From Zopfochytrium polystomum (Eukaryota > Chytridiomycota > Chytridiomycetes > Chytridiales > Chytridiaceae), in assembly GCA_025765615.1 (NCBI GenBank), contig JAIVFJ010000071.1, positions 124,001 to 188,000 of the forward strand: a stretch of 64,000 bases of DNA. The letters run 5' to 3'. Made by a program: the position numbers and the translations under genes. Below the pieces are notes generated by a model. It saw nothing but the letters and a program-made list of their open reading frames with translations. It was not told the DNA's origin and ran no database searches. Below are positions 11,656-22,625 of the stretch, piece by piece; within the stretch, counting starts at the first letter, position 1; each line of letters starts with the position of its first letter.

Positions 11656-12567
11656 ATGCCCATGCCCTGGCTGACCCGATCAGACTGGGCGACGGCGGAG
11701 GCGGCGGCGGGGCCGTCTGGGGCGTCTGCAGCGGCGTCGCACGGCCTTGCTCCCGCCCTTGAGCGGCTGGGTGCCGCAGTCGACCTGGGATCCTGGTGGG
11801 CGACGCTCGCGAGCGCGTTCCCCATCGCCACCGCGCGGAAATGCAAAGCCGGCCAAGCACTGGCGGCACCGCCGACTTCGCCGCCGCCGCCGCCGCCGCC
11901 GCAGCAGCAGCAGCAGCAGCAACCGCGATCGACGGCCGAGGACGAACTGCCCGCACTGGAACAGCGGCAGCGCGGCGTTACGGCAGGATCGTCGCCGCCG
12001 CCATCGTCCCCGCCGTCGTCTTCATCGCGAATGCGGATTGCAACGACACAAGACCACGTCGCGGCCGCGGCACTCCACCACTCCCCGCACCGGGGCACCA
12101 CCACCCCGACGACCGGCACACCTGCGACAGCGACACCACTCCCAGGCTCTCCCCTCGAGCAACGGCTCGCCGCCTTGGAAGCGCACCTGGACGCGACGGC
12201 GACGGTACTCGCCGCGGAACGCGCGGCGCGGCAGGCGCTCGCGGCGTCCGCGGACGCGCTGGAGCGGCGGGTGGCGCTCCTGGAAGGGTTTGCGCGGCAC
12301 ACGACGTCGCAGCTGGTGCACCTGAGCGGGTTCTTGGACCGGGCGACGCGCGAGGCGCGGACGGCTGTGGAGCTGTCGGGCGCGGTTGAGGAGCGGCTGC
12401 GGGCGATCGTGGAGGAGGCGGGGGTGATGAGTAAGCCGGGCGCTGTGATGGTTGCAGCGGCGGCGGCGGCGATGGAGGCGGAGGACGACGAGGATGAGGT
12501 GGAGGGGGTGGTGAGGGACAGGCTGGACTCGCCGTGCTCGCGATCGTCCACTGCGACGCTGTTTTGA
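11656..12567 (+). CDS. hypothetical coiled-coil protein
   Basis: This is an intronless 303-residue open frame starting at a true ATG (CGCACATGCC). The composition is low complexity: an Ala-rich N terminus, a Pro7-Gln7 tract near residues 75-90, and Ser/Pro/Thr-rich sequence to about residue 165. A long Ala/Arg/Glu/Leu heptad-like stretch follows (residues about 165-245, for example LEQRLAALEAHLDATATVL), which predicts a coiled coil. The end is acidic and Ser-rich. The opposite strand is also open across the same bases, as expected in GC-rich DNA, but lacks such a pattern. No family was recognised. Confidence 0.6.
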   Translation: MPMPWLTRSDWATAEAAAGPSGASAAASHGLAPALERLGAAVDLGSWWATLASAFPIATARKCKAGQALAAPPTSPPPPPPPQQQQQQQPRSTAEDELPALEQRQRGVTAGSSPPPSSPPSSSSRMRIATTQDHVAAAALHHSPHRGTTTPTTGTPATATPLPGSPLEQRLAALEAHLDATATVLAAERAARQALAASADALERRVALLEGFARHTTSQLVHLSGFLDRATREARTAVELSGAVEERLRAIVEEAGVMSKPGAVMVAAAAAAMEAEDDEDEVEGVVRDRLDSPCSRSSTATLF

Positions 12568-13073
12568 GGTTCCGGTGAGGCGCCCCTTTTTGTTCGTGGC
12601 TGGTGGCGCCATAATGCGGCGGTGTTCTTCGTGTTGTTTTTCCTGCCCCGTGGCCCTGCTGCCCGCCGCCCTGTTTGGCGATGAAGTGAAAAGAATGTAC
12701 AGTCGGAAGTGATCCGCTCGTCCTGAACTACGTGCCGATTTCGCAGGTCGTTGCACCTCTATCTTGCGCTGCGCAGCCTGACTCCTGAGCTCCAACCAAC
12801 CCGCTTGCGTGACCACAAGAACGAGCGCCATTTTCCCCCTAATCTCCAGCACAAAAACTATCGAAGATTTTTTTTTGTGAGTTTTTCGCCAGAGCATGTG
12901 AAAAAGAAAATGTTTGTCTCCCTGTGACTGACTGTTTTTGGGGCTCAGCGTAGCCAAGAAACCAGGCAGAGCATATGTGATTCAACTCGAGCCGTTGACC
13001 AATTCTTTATTCAGGACTTTCGCGCCGCCATCTCTTTCAGTTTTTGGCAGCGAGGCTCATGCAGTCAAATCGG
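12568..13073. other. spacer without gene
   Basis: This lies downstream of the coiled-coil gene. No coding or RNA signature was seen on either strand. Confidence 0.4.
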
Positions 13074-15040
13074 TTAGCGTCCACCTGCCGCGCAAGCCAC
13101 TAGCGAAGACTCCCACCACTCATGAACATTGCGCAGGCGCGCGAACAAAAAGGAGTTACGGTCCCAGCCGGTCGTGATTCCACTCTCCCGCCACCACTGC
13201 AGGCTCTCTGGGCTACCCCGACGGACAGCGGTAAGGACTGAGCCCCGCAGCGTGTACATGAGCGGAAACCCGCTGTCCTTCCACCACTGGAGAACTGCTG
13301 TCTTGCCATCGGACGTGGCCGCATCCATCGCCGAATCGTCGCAAAAACGTCAGCCCGCTGTCCTTCTTCTACTGCAAAACGTCAGGATGTCCATTTTGCG
13401 AGGCGAATCGCATTGCCTTGGCAGTACACTTGAGAGGGAGAGCCTGCCGGTTCAGCCACCACTGCAATACCTTGAAATGGCCATTCGCACTCGCTGTGGA
13501 TTGTGCTCGAACTAGAGCCCAGTGTCCATCCACCACTGCAACACGTCGACGCGCCCAGCTACTGACGCTGATTGGACTACACGTGCTACGTACTCGAGAG
13601 TCAGCCCGCCTCCTTTCCACCACCGCAGGAGATCAATTCGCCCCGACCTGCTGGCACTTCTCATCGCAGTCATTCGAGTGCAGAGGCTTTCATCCCGCTC
13701 TCTTTCCACCGCTGGAGCATCTAACTCATATTTATTTTATGTATTTTTACAGTATTTTTATATATAGGGTTTTGCAATAGCCTGCCCTCTCGCTTTTCAA
13801 TTCTTTCCATTTGGGTCGATCGACCCCTTCGAGGCCGCCACTCCGTCTCCGCAGCGAGCACCGCCGTCATCACCGCCGACAGCTTCAGGCCGAGGGGATG
13901 CACGAGATTCGAAACGCTCACGCTGCCGCCTTCGGCAGTGTCCTGTGGGGCAACGCGCTCGATTACGGCGGGATGTGCAACGCCTCTGCGGCCGCTAGCT
14001 GAGTGCTCGCTGCACGACTGGCCCGCTGCACGAATGGATTGGTTGAAACCTACAGTTCCTTCCGCGCCTCAGGGCAACCAGCGCACCGTTCCCGCCAAGT
14101 CAAATGCGTTTAGCGCCATCTAGACGGCAGACGCAGCCAGTCAGCTTGTGGCGGGCGACCCAGGCATTTCTCCTCGGCCGAGAGGGCTGGTTATAGCAAA
14201 ACACTTATATGTATTGCCGCTGTTATAAAGAGAGTCATCAGCTTGTTTCATCATGGTTCAAAAGGCTGTCCCCAAAATTTTACCATTTTAATTAATGTTG
14301 AAACACTTGGGTTATCAATTATCATTTCTTTTTTTTTTTTCTTTTTTTTGAAATCTGTTTTCAAAGCAAGTGGGCATAATGTAAGCCTACCCGAACTCCT
14401 GCTCCCTCGTGCCAGACTCCACATCCCATACCCTAAGCATGCTGCGAGTGTGGTACGCAAGCCAACGGCCAGCAAGGCAAAAGCCATTTTTGACATTGGA
14501 AAAGTTTGTGTTGATCGTTCCCCAAACTTGGTCCGTTCTCAAATCCCAGCTTTCAATGTCAGTAAGTTGAGCTAAAAAAATGGGAAATACTCCAGTCAAC
14601 CTTGAAGCCACTGTCCTTCCACTATTGCAGGCTCTTCAATTCACAGAGAAGGCAGCACACCAAAAACCGTGTGGCGCGAACTGGAGCCTCCGCTGTCCTT
14701 GCACCGCTGGAGCACGGCCAAAATGAGTGGCCCTGTCCATTGCCGTTCCATTGTGCTTGAAGTCCAGACCGCTATCTTTCCACCATTGCAACACGTTCGC
14801 ATTTGGGTTTCAAACTTGAGAGCTCCAGCCCAGAGTTTTTCCACCGCTCAAGGAGCTTCACCAACTCGGCGCTGTCCACGGCAAGCTCCGTGTACAGCTC
14901 TGAGATGCAGTTGTGCGGCAGATTACAGATGAGGAGCTCAAGAGCTTCAGCGGATCGGACGCGGTCGATGTATTCATCATGTGGCTGGAGAAGATCCTCA
15001 GCCTGTTGCCGCGGAAGCTGAAACAGAGTCGCAAATGGAG
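13074..15040 (-). pseudogene. decayed WW-repeat (ankyrin-like) gene
   Basis: On the minus strand, remnants of a repeat protein recur with the pattern A.A.ASxxGHxxVLQWWxxSGLxL. Clear units are VDVLQWWMDTGL, FKVLQWWLNRQALPL, AVLQWWKDSGFPL, SLQWWRESG and NANVLQWWKDSGLDF. They are interrupted by stop codons and frameshifts, for example TAG directly after SLQ near 14613. An N-terminal part (14820-15040) reads DEYIDRVRSAEALELL and LPHNCISELYTELAVDSAELV. Similar repeats occur in large multigene families of chytrid fungi as I know them. An unrelated WD40-like segment splits the repeats. No intact copy exists in this window. Confidence 0.75.
14391..14571 (-). pseudogene. isolated WD40-like exon remnant
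   Basis: A 181-nt segment bounded by a good acceptor (TTTTTTTAG) and a GT donor reads ESWDLRTDQVWGTI, then LAGRWLAYHTRSMLRVWDVESGT, which is a typical WD-repeat end (RVWDVESG). It lies between halves of the WW-repeat pseudogene on the same strand. No neighbouring exons of a WD40 gene are visible, so it is probably a stranded piece of another gene. Confidence 0.5.
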
Positions 15041-15395
15041 AAGAAATCCCTGGGCAAATGTATGTAGTGGAAGGTTGTGCTCGTTCCTCTTCATTCCCGC
15101 TTCACCCAATCCGCATCGCAGCTATTCAACAAAACGACCTTTGACAGGCGAAAAGTTTATCACTGACACAGCTGTATCCGACGAGACTGATGCGGTGGGT
15201 TGAGCATGCTGAGATCATCTCTCCCTCTTTGCCTCCCCATTATACATGGGCTGTTCGCTGTTGTCCCATTACCCCAGCAACATCGCTTTCAGTTCGACGA
15301 ACAGCCTTAGGAGTATCACTTTTCCGTTATTGTGGAGAATGGTTCACAGTAGTTACGGTCCCAATCTCAACATCCATCGCCAGGTTTCGTGGGAG

Positions 15396-15660
15396 CCTCT
15401 TTTTCTACCTGACCAAGTCCTACACGCCCGCCTCCTCGCCGTCAAGGCCGCAAAACTGGGAAAAAAACCTTGAAAAGAGGGAAATAGCCACTAAAGGGTA
15501 AACGAGGGAAGCAGCCGAAGCTTCCACACCTCGTCATCACCATTTACCTGGTTGACGCGTTCCGGCGGTACGCCGCATCCGCGATGGGCGCCGCGGTCCG
15601 TCTTTGGGTTCGCGTTCCCGCTGCTTGCCACGACCGTGTAGGACAGACAGGACTACGTTT
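15396..15660 (+). pseudogene. inverted fragment of a DHA1 transporter copy
   Basis: Two pieces of the DHA1 paralogues of this window lie here in the opposite orientation. The first, around 15396-15470, reads SLFFYLTKSYTP and, in another frame, RLLAVKAAKLGKKP. The second, from about 15529, reads [20 protein letters not shown], followed by a frameshift and VRLWVRVPA. The sequence between TM6 and TM11 is missing. The fragment is non-functional. Confidence 0.8.
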
Positions 15661-15934
15661 TCATGATTTGCTGGTGCCCAAGCGGCGCTTATTTTTCTTC
15701 CGGCCGCATTGTGAAATAAAACCGGATTATTCCCCCTTCTTTGCAAGTGCTCTCTTCTCTTCTTAGCTTTTCTCGAAACATATCCATCCGACTGAATTCA
15801 AAGATAGGCTAGCGAAGCATTCATTCATTTCGTGACATAGCACGACGAGGCAAAAAAAATGAGAAATTCGTTTTTGGTTCTCCGACTCGGCTACCTCCTG
15901 AAACACAGAGAAAGGAGCCTGGCCGTTTCTTCAT

Positions 15935-16096
15935 CAAAAACATGTGTTTTGATAGGTCTTCTTTGGGGCAGACCGCACAAATGTGCGCTGGACTCCACTG
16001 GAAACCAAAAAATTGTAGGTGGATAAATGGAGGTATAAAGAGAGGTGCATCAACAAGCTAAAAACAACCAGATGCAGGTAAGAGAACATGGCCCAG
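15935..16096 (-). repeat. 3' flank shared by transporter copies
   Basis: The sequence downstream of the first transporter (shared words: TAGGTGGATAAATGG, AGAGGTGCATCAACAAGC) is homologous to 22435-22625 and 32430-32611. The duplications that made these copies therefore extended past the stop codon. Confidence 0.75.
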
Positions 16097-17733
16097 TTAT
16101 CCAGCCGCGTACGTGGACTTTGCACGGAAATGCGCACCGTAGCGGTATACCAGGAACGGAGCCGGAATGCCCACGATCGCAATGAATCCTAGCACCGAGT
16201 TGCCCCACCCGTAGTCCAGCTGGTCGTACATAGTCGGAGCAAACAGCGGGAACGCGAACCCAAAGATTGACCGCAGCACCGACGCGGCGGCTACGGCGGA
16301 TGCGGCGTAGCGGCGGTACGCGTCAACCAGATAAATTGTGATAACGAGGAATGGCACGGAGAAGGACATGCCAAAGAGGAAGATGCCAATGTCCGGCAGG
16401 ATCCAGTGGAGCGTGTTTTGTGCCGTCCATCCGTACAAGAACAGCGAAGCAGGGAGGACAAATGCGATTGGGATGGCGACGGGGAGGCGGAACGCTGGTT
16501 CCGCGACTCCGTTGTTCTGGTCGCGGAGGCGGAGGTATATTTTCTGCATGAAGGGCGCTGAACCGAGACTGCCTACAAAGAGGCCGAGACCAAGGCCGAG
16601 GTAGTGGAGGCCGGAGATTCCGAGTGCCTGGTTGTAGCGAACGAGCCAGAGCTTTGTGAAGGTGGAGAGGACAAGGTATAGGAGGCCGTAGACGTAGGCC
16701 ATGTAGACGGCAACGATCTGGACGATCGGCTGGGTAAAGAGCAGGATGAAGGGACGTTTGATTGACTCGCCGAGCACGAGCGAGATGCGGCCATGCACAG
16801 ACGAGGGCGAATTTTTCCCCGTCTTTGCGGCCTTGACAGCGAGCAGTCGCGGAGCGTACGACTCAGTGAGGAGGAACAGGTTGATGAGAGCGGCGACGCC
16901 GCCGATCATAGAGAGCGCGTGGAAGGTCCACTGCCAGCTGTACCGCTCCACAAGGAATGAGCCGATGATGGGGCCAAATACCGGCCCAAGCGACGGTGCA
17001 AGCGAGAAAACTATCAAGGCGATGCCGATCTCTTCCGGTTTAAAGATGTCGCTGAGGACGCCTGCACCAACCTGAATGGCATAGTCAGGGCATAATACAC
17101 CAAATGAGGGGGGGCCATACCGATAGCGACGCACTACCTCCGACACCGGCAAGGAACCGGAAAATGAGCATCTCCGTTACGTTCGTGGAATATGTGCAAG
17201 CGATGTTGAAACCGACGAAACAAAAGGCAGGAATCAGGATGACCCAGCGCCGTCCATAGATTTCAGAGAGTGGGCCAAAGAAGAGCGGGCCAAGAGCGAA
17301 AGCCAGGACGAAAATGGAGAGCATCATCTCTTGGGTTACGGAGGAGGTAACGCCGAATTCTGATTGAACGGGAGGAACATACGCACACAAGTAAATCATG
17401 ACTTCCACCAAAATAAAAACGACGATGCGTCATACCTCTTGAGATGAATGGGATGGCGGGAGCAACGATGGACGAGCCCATGGGTCCAACGATAGTGACC
17501 AATCCGACCTGCATTGTCATCGACCATTTCTTCGCCTTCGACCAGTTTCTGGGATTCTCAGGGTCTTCTGGTCCATCCCAAGTCACCTAAATGGTTCGCT
17601 TCAGCCAATGGCAAAAGCAGCATGGCAGAGTTGCGGTTTTTGCTGCCCTTACCTCATTGGGATCTTCTTCGACAGAAATGGTTGCCACAAGTTTGTCACT
17701 GTGGTCCGCGTTGAGACTGCCCTTGTCAGACAT
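16097..17733 (-). CDS. DHA1-type MFS transporter, copy 1
   Basis: This is a proton-coupled drug/metabolite antiporter-like membrane protein whose substrate cannot be read from sequence. Four exons, 17733-17653, 17586-17436, 17359-17121 and 17071-16097, give 481 residues and about 12 helices. The MFS motif A is [11 protein letters not shown] (residues about 106-116). The antiporter motif C region is SLGPVFGPIIGSFLVERY (about 184-201). The cytoplasmic N terminus is short and acidic and precedes VTWDGPEDPENPRNWSKAKKW, a signature of fungal DHA1 proteins. No frameshift is present. It is closest to copy 2 in coding sequence, promoter and 3' flank. A TATAAAAG box lies 90 nt before the ATG. Confidence 0.9.
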
Positions 17734-17821
17734 TTTGTTCTTGCCGTTCCCACGACGGTTTGGTCCGTGGCAGGTATGCAAGTTCGCTACTCTCAGGCCG
17801 CCTGTCGATCAGTTGATGTCG

Positions 17822-17829
17822 CTTTTATA
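17822..17829 (-). promoter_or_regulatory. TATA box of transporter copy 1
   Basis: TATAAAAG on the minus strand, 89-96 nt upstream of the ATG at 17733. The matching position in copy 2 carries TATAAATG. Confidence 0.55.
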
Positions 17830-17871
17830 TGCAGACGTGGTCAGACTTGTTTTCGTCGATGACGGAAGTGG

Positions 17872-17872
<1 letters not shown>

Positions 17873-17914
<42 letters not shown>
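17873..17914. repeat. (CT)n microsatellite in transporter promoter
   Basis: About 21 CT units, followed by a short CA tract. In copy 2 the equivalent promoter position (about 24420-24460) is an interrupted CT-rich tract, so the repeat has expanded here. Confidence 0.9.
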
Positions 17915-17917
<3 letters not shown>

Positions 17918-18053
17918 ACACACACAGTCTCTCTCTCGCTGTCCTCCTCGCCCTCATCCGCTCCTCGGCGGAAAGCCCGTTTGCCAGGCGAAGGCGGAAC
18001 TCTGTCGAATCGGAGATGGCCGATTATCTTCGACCTGGTCGCAGCGGGCGGGC

Positions 18054-18061
18054 GACGGATG
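18054..18061 (+). promoter_or_regulatory. shared upstream element GACGGATG, copy 1
   Basis: GACGGATGAGCATTCCGCGG starts here, about 320 bp upstream of the start codon. Transporter copy 2 has the same 20-mer with one difference at 24563. It lies in the part of the promoter that is otherwise diverging. Confidence 0.45.
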
Positions 18062-18069
18062 AGCATTCC

Positions 18070-20089
18070 GCGGCGGTGTCGGTGTGTGGGTTCTGCGCAA
18101 TTTTGGACTTTTTTGTTTTGTTTATTATCTTTTGGAACAAAAAGGCTGGGAGAGCGCCGTGCGATGCCTGCGGATGGCTGGCATTGAAATTTTTGGACAG
18201 CATTTTGGACGTGGCAAATCGACTGTCCATAACTTTTCCCTTGGAACGAGGAGTGATATTATTCAGGCCCTGTTCGGCGAAAAAGGAGGGCAATTTCCAA
18301 TATAAGGGGGGGAGAGTAAATTTCGATCAAAATGAGGTAGGTTGTGGTTCATTTTGCGAAATGTTGGAAATTAGATGCACCTCATTTCAGGCAAAACGAG
18401 AGCCCGCCATTATCCAAAATTTTGGTGGCAAGAAGGTGCGAGACGAAACGGTGGCTGTAGCTGTCAAGAAAGAACGAAGAAAAAAAGATGACCTGGACAC
18501 CCAAGAGAGCAACCTTCCTAACCCAGATGGTCAGGGATCAGGTGATGAACGGAAAGCAAGCTGGATCCACCGTTGACGGCACAGCTTAAAACGCCGTAAG
18601 GCAGCAGTGTTGAGCAAAATTTAGTTCTCAGGTTGATAGACAGCAACTCAAGACGAAGATGGGCGATCTGCGGAACAGGCAAGTGGAGAGTGATTTCATC
18701 TGTTCACAGCCACTAACTGAACATCATTCGTTTCGAAAGTGGACAGCAGCAATCTGCATGTGGGGTTGGGATCAAGAGCGCAACTGCACTGACGTTAAAC
18801 AAGAGGTTTTGGCGCCCTATATTGAAGTAAGTCACACTTGCGATAAGATTGCGCTGCTGATCTGTAGGGAGATATCGCTGCGAATGGACTCGCAAACATG
18901 GACGGCTTGATGACATATATGAGGGAACAGCTGCAACTGGTGTTCAAGCAAGAGACCCCACAATGCTACCGATCAATGAAACAGATGCCTTTAAGGAAGA
19001 TAACGACAACAAGGAGAAGATTTGGTTGATGAGCCCTTTAGCTCTTCCTCAAGTTCTACCTCGTCTTCTCTCCACTCTGGTGATTGCAGTAGCTCTGGTG
19101 CGCTTTCAGCTGCACCTGCAACGTCTTTGCATGCAGTACTCTCATCTGCACAGTCAGCTGCGTCTCTGGTCACCTGGCTACTGTCGCACCTGCTGTCACT
19201 CCGTTGGCTGCTCTGTCAGCACTGCCTTCCCAATGTGGATCACGAAATGTACAAAATGACTCTGACTCTGCGGCAGCATCATCGACAACTTCACCCATCA
19301 AACGTTTGAGGGAGGCAGAGGTCAACGCGGCAAGCACAGCTGGTGGCAGTCAACCAAAACAAGCCCTCAATCAACGTCAAAGTCCCAATGACGCGACGGG
19401 AAATGTCAGGAACGGGCAGGACAGGGCAAGGCAGACAAGAAACTGAGAGGAGTGATGCTTGTATTGTAAACAATAAATAATACAATGATACTAATGGTAC
19501 CAATGATACCAATGACAACAATAAGACAAGTCAGAAAGGCAAAGGAGGTTCCAGAAAGTTCAACAAAATTCCCAGCTAGAAAGCTCCAGAGGTTGCAGAG
19601 GGTGATTCATAACAGGGAAGATCTCAGATATGATGGATGCCTTGGTGGTTTGCTTGCAAACGGCAAATCCCAAGGTCCAAAGGAGGTGCTTGTTTGGCTT
19701 CTATATCTGTCCTCACGCGCACTGCTCAAGCGCTTCAAGCACTCATTGCACTGATGGCGACGACCCAGATGAGAATTTCTTCGAGAGTCTGACATACTGG
19801 AAGCCTCTGTTGCATTTTTGTCCAAGCCTACTCTTGTCGAGACTTCTGTGGGTTTGCAATTGGAAAGCCTTCGTGTAAATTTTGTGAAGTATGAATTAAG
19901 AGACATGTGAAGCATGTGGGTGTCATCGACATCGACGACGGCAACTCAATAAAACAGCTTGGTAGTCCGTCCACAATTGAGATGCAATACTACCGTGAAA
20001 TGCAACTGCTTCTCCATCTTCATTGTTGAGAGCGGGAGCTACGCTGTCATCAGGAATCCTCACCTCTTTTCCATCTTCTACTACAGGGC
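18070..20089. other. repeat-derived spacer
   Basis: No intact gene is present. The stretch holds one copy of a dispersed repeat (listed separately at 19405-19620), and otherwise only short frames without family resemblance. Confidence 0.45.
19405..19620. repeat. dispersed repeat, copy A
   Basis: This shares long blocks with 28861-29125, including GGCAGGACAGGGCAAGGCAG, AACTGAGAGGAGTGATG, the imperfect tandem ACCAATGATACCAATGACAA, and GGGTGATTCATAAC. Copy A lacks about 100 bp found in the middle of the other copy. No terminal repeats or target-site duplications were recognised. Confidence 0.75.
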
Positions 20090-20480
20090 AATGTCAAAAC
20101 TATCGTCCGGGCAAGTCTGGCGAATGAAATTGCATGCAACAAACAGTCCAATTGTCAAATCGAGTTGAACTTCAAGTGGGTACAGCTTCATGTTCAACAA
20201 TATCTGAAATCTGAAATCGGACTCCGATTGATCTGAATTAGCTGTGGTGTTCCCAAGGTTGAACAATTCTTTCAATTTCGTGGGTCTGGATGACTTGGTT
20301 AAAATCTGCTCGTGGAATAACAAACAAAATTCGCCTTTGGCTCGCCTGCACGAACTCCTTAAGGTGGTACAGAACACCTCGATACAGCACAAGGAATTGT
20401 TTTGTTAGCGGGTAGCCAGCATCGGCAAGATAGATGCAAATGCCACACAGCCCAAAATTCTCTCCCCCATTCTGCAACAT
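20090..20480 (-). pseudogene. PIF/Harbinger transposase fragment
   Basis: The minus strand encodes the C-terminal half of a DDE_Tnp_4-type transposase: YLADAGYPL, then LYRGVLYHLKEF, then, after a frameshift near 20390, LKELFNL, RFQILLNM and LFVACNFIRQ (equivalent to RHAxLRNVIERxFGxLKxRF...HNFIR). The first catalytic Asp region is absent and the end is degraded. It abuts a MULE relic on the opposite strand. Confidence 0.75.
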
Positions 20481-20555
20481 CGCTGCCACCCGAGGGATGC
20501 AGCCACCAGCAATTGATTTATTTAAGGTTCGATCGGGGCTGGACATCAGGTCCAT

Positions 20556-21440
20556 CATCTTACAGGTGATAAGTCAATTCAGCGGCATTACGTTCAGCCA
20601 AAGGATCTTGCAAACCTACGCCAGAAGCTTCAATTGGAAAAACTCGCTGACCAAACTACCATGGAGCGATTGCTCGATCGACTTTTCGAGGAAGGCTACC
20701 ACCCTTTGTTCGATCGCGATCCAACCTCTTGAAGGGTTGTCAATCTCTTTTTTTCACCAGTGCAAGCGATCAAACGATTTCGCGCTCGACTGACGGTTAT
20801 ACTTATGTATTGCACGTATAAGACGAATCGATTCGGTCTCCCACTGCTTAACACGGTCATGGTCACAGAGAATGGAACAACAGCAAACGTCGGTTTTGCG
20901 TTCTTATCGCGAGAAGAAACTGCTGACTTCACGTGGGCCTTGCGCGAATTTGCAAAGCTACTCGAGCACCTTGCGTCATTGTCACTGATCGCGAGCTCGC
21001 GCTTATGAATGCGATCAGCGAAATCTTTCCAACAGCAGCTCACTTGCTGTGCCGCTGGCATATTGAAAGGAACGTTGTCGCCAAAATCAAGACAATAATG
21101 ATTGGGGAAGGATCAGGCGTTGCGCACGATCAGACCCTGTCAAACTGGAATGCGCTCTGTCGCACGAAACGGAGTAAGAATTCAGTGACGCTTGGGAACA
21201 TTCCCAGTATGTCTTCTCAAATGACTGGCCATCAGCTGTAAGCTACGTTATGGCCTCCTGTGCACACACGAAGTTGGACTTCTGCTGGAGCGGAACGAAG
21301 TTCTTGACGTCTCGAAAGTCTATCCCCATCGGCAACTGGCTTCGTTCGATGCTCTTCACACAGATAGCCTCGTGCCAACAGCCTCTATTGATTCTCAACT
21401 CGCGACAGTGCTCGCCAACAGCGCAAGGAAATAGCGTCTA
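20556..21440 (+). pseudogene. MULE (Mutator-like) transposase relic
   Basis: The plus strand reads YVQPKDLANLRQKLQLEKLA, LFEEGYHPLFDRDPTS, an in-frame TGA at 20730, then VVNLFFTSASAIKRFRAR, CTYKTNRFGLPLLNTV, VGFAFLSREETADFTWALR and, after a frameshift near 20956, VIVTDRELALMNAISEIFP and HLLCRWHIERNVVAKIK. This is the MULE DDE domain. The first catalytic Asp (usual MDCTYKTN) is replaced by Tyr (TAT at 20808-20810). The region beyond 21240 (SYVMAS, HTKLDFCWSGTKFL) is further decayed. No terminal inverted repeats were found. Confidence 0.85.
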
Positions 21441-22625
21441 GTGGACCAAGTCAACGAAATAATCAAGCTCGCTGTCTGTCTTCAACCCACTCAGTATATT
21501 AACGAGGGGCCGACCTCAAACAGGAACTAAGTGGCTCCCCATCAGCTCTACTAAATGGATTCCAAGTAATTTTGAGTTGGGGAGCAAAAGCTCCTCAGGC
21601 ACCTGGAGACTTGTCTTGGAAATGATAAAAACGATAGAAAAAACAAAAAAAAAAAAAACTGCTATGAGGACAAAATTGGGCTTAATGCACGGTCAGCCGC
21701 ACCCGTGCAATTTTGCCCGCGCCAGGTAATTAAATAGGCGCGACTAATCATCGAGCTCCCTCGCGGGAGGACTGCACGACACCGGCTGCCTTACCCGATA
21801 ACCAAAACTCCCAGGAGAAAGGGTTACACGCCAGCCGTCCTCCCCGCCCGCCCCCTACCCTCTGCCGTCTACGCAGGCAGCGGGAACGGTGGCAGCTCAG
21901 CTTCTTGCGTGTCGCGGAAGCACATGCCGTTCCTCCTCATTTGCCGCGGGTAGTGCCGCCTCCATGCAGTCACACCACGTTGCATGCGGCACTCGAGCGC
22001 AGGAGCGCAGCGCCGTTCCCAGCCGCCACGCGTTGCAAAAACACGTGCTGAATCCAGGTCGTCTCCGCGATGCGCACGCGGTGTGGTTCCCCGCCGCCGC
22101 CTTTGCCAGGTCGATGGCGGGATGCCGACGAGCGACCGTGATAGACTGGATGGGAAGGGATGGATGGCACTGGCTGCCTGCGAGCTAACGGAGCCACCAT
22201 TAATAAAGAAGACAAGTTTTTCTTCGTTCTTTATGATTTGTCACGCGTGTGGGCGTATCCTAACACTCCCCCATGCACGCTCAAACTTCCATCACAAAAT
22301 GTGGTCGGAAACAGGGGAAGTGGTTCAAAGCCCCTCAGTTAAAGAACCCAGGCCATTGGCCAGCCTTCTTTGTTCTCCAACTCACGGATACGTCCCGAAA
22401 TCAGAAGCAGATTAAGAGTCTGGCCACTTGTTTAGAAAAAATGTGTGTATTGATAGTTTTTCTTCGGGACAGACTGAGCGAATGTGTACAGGAACTGTGA
22501 GAGAATGTTGCACGCCCAAATGAAGGAAGAAAGAAGAGAGAATTAAAAAGATAGGTGGATAAATGGCGATATAAAAAGAGGTGCATCAACAAGCAAACAG
22601 ATGCCAGTAAGAGAACATCTCCTAT
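21441..22625. other. spacer ending in duplicated 3' flank of copy 2
   Basis: No gene was recognised in 21441-22200. From about 22210 to 22625 the sequence is homologous to 32215-32611 (for example CTCCAACTCACGGATACGTC) and forms the downstream flank of transporter copy 2. Confidence 0.6.

Noticed and set aside
11511..12551. 346-codon minus-strand frame opposite the coiled-coil protein
   Set aside because: Low-complexity Ala/Ser/Cys runs without a domain. The plus-strand frame has an ATG and a heptad pattern.
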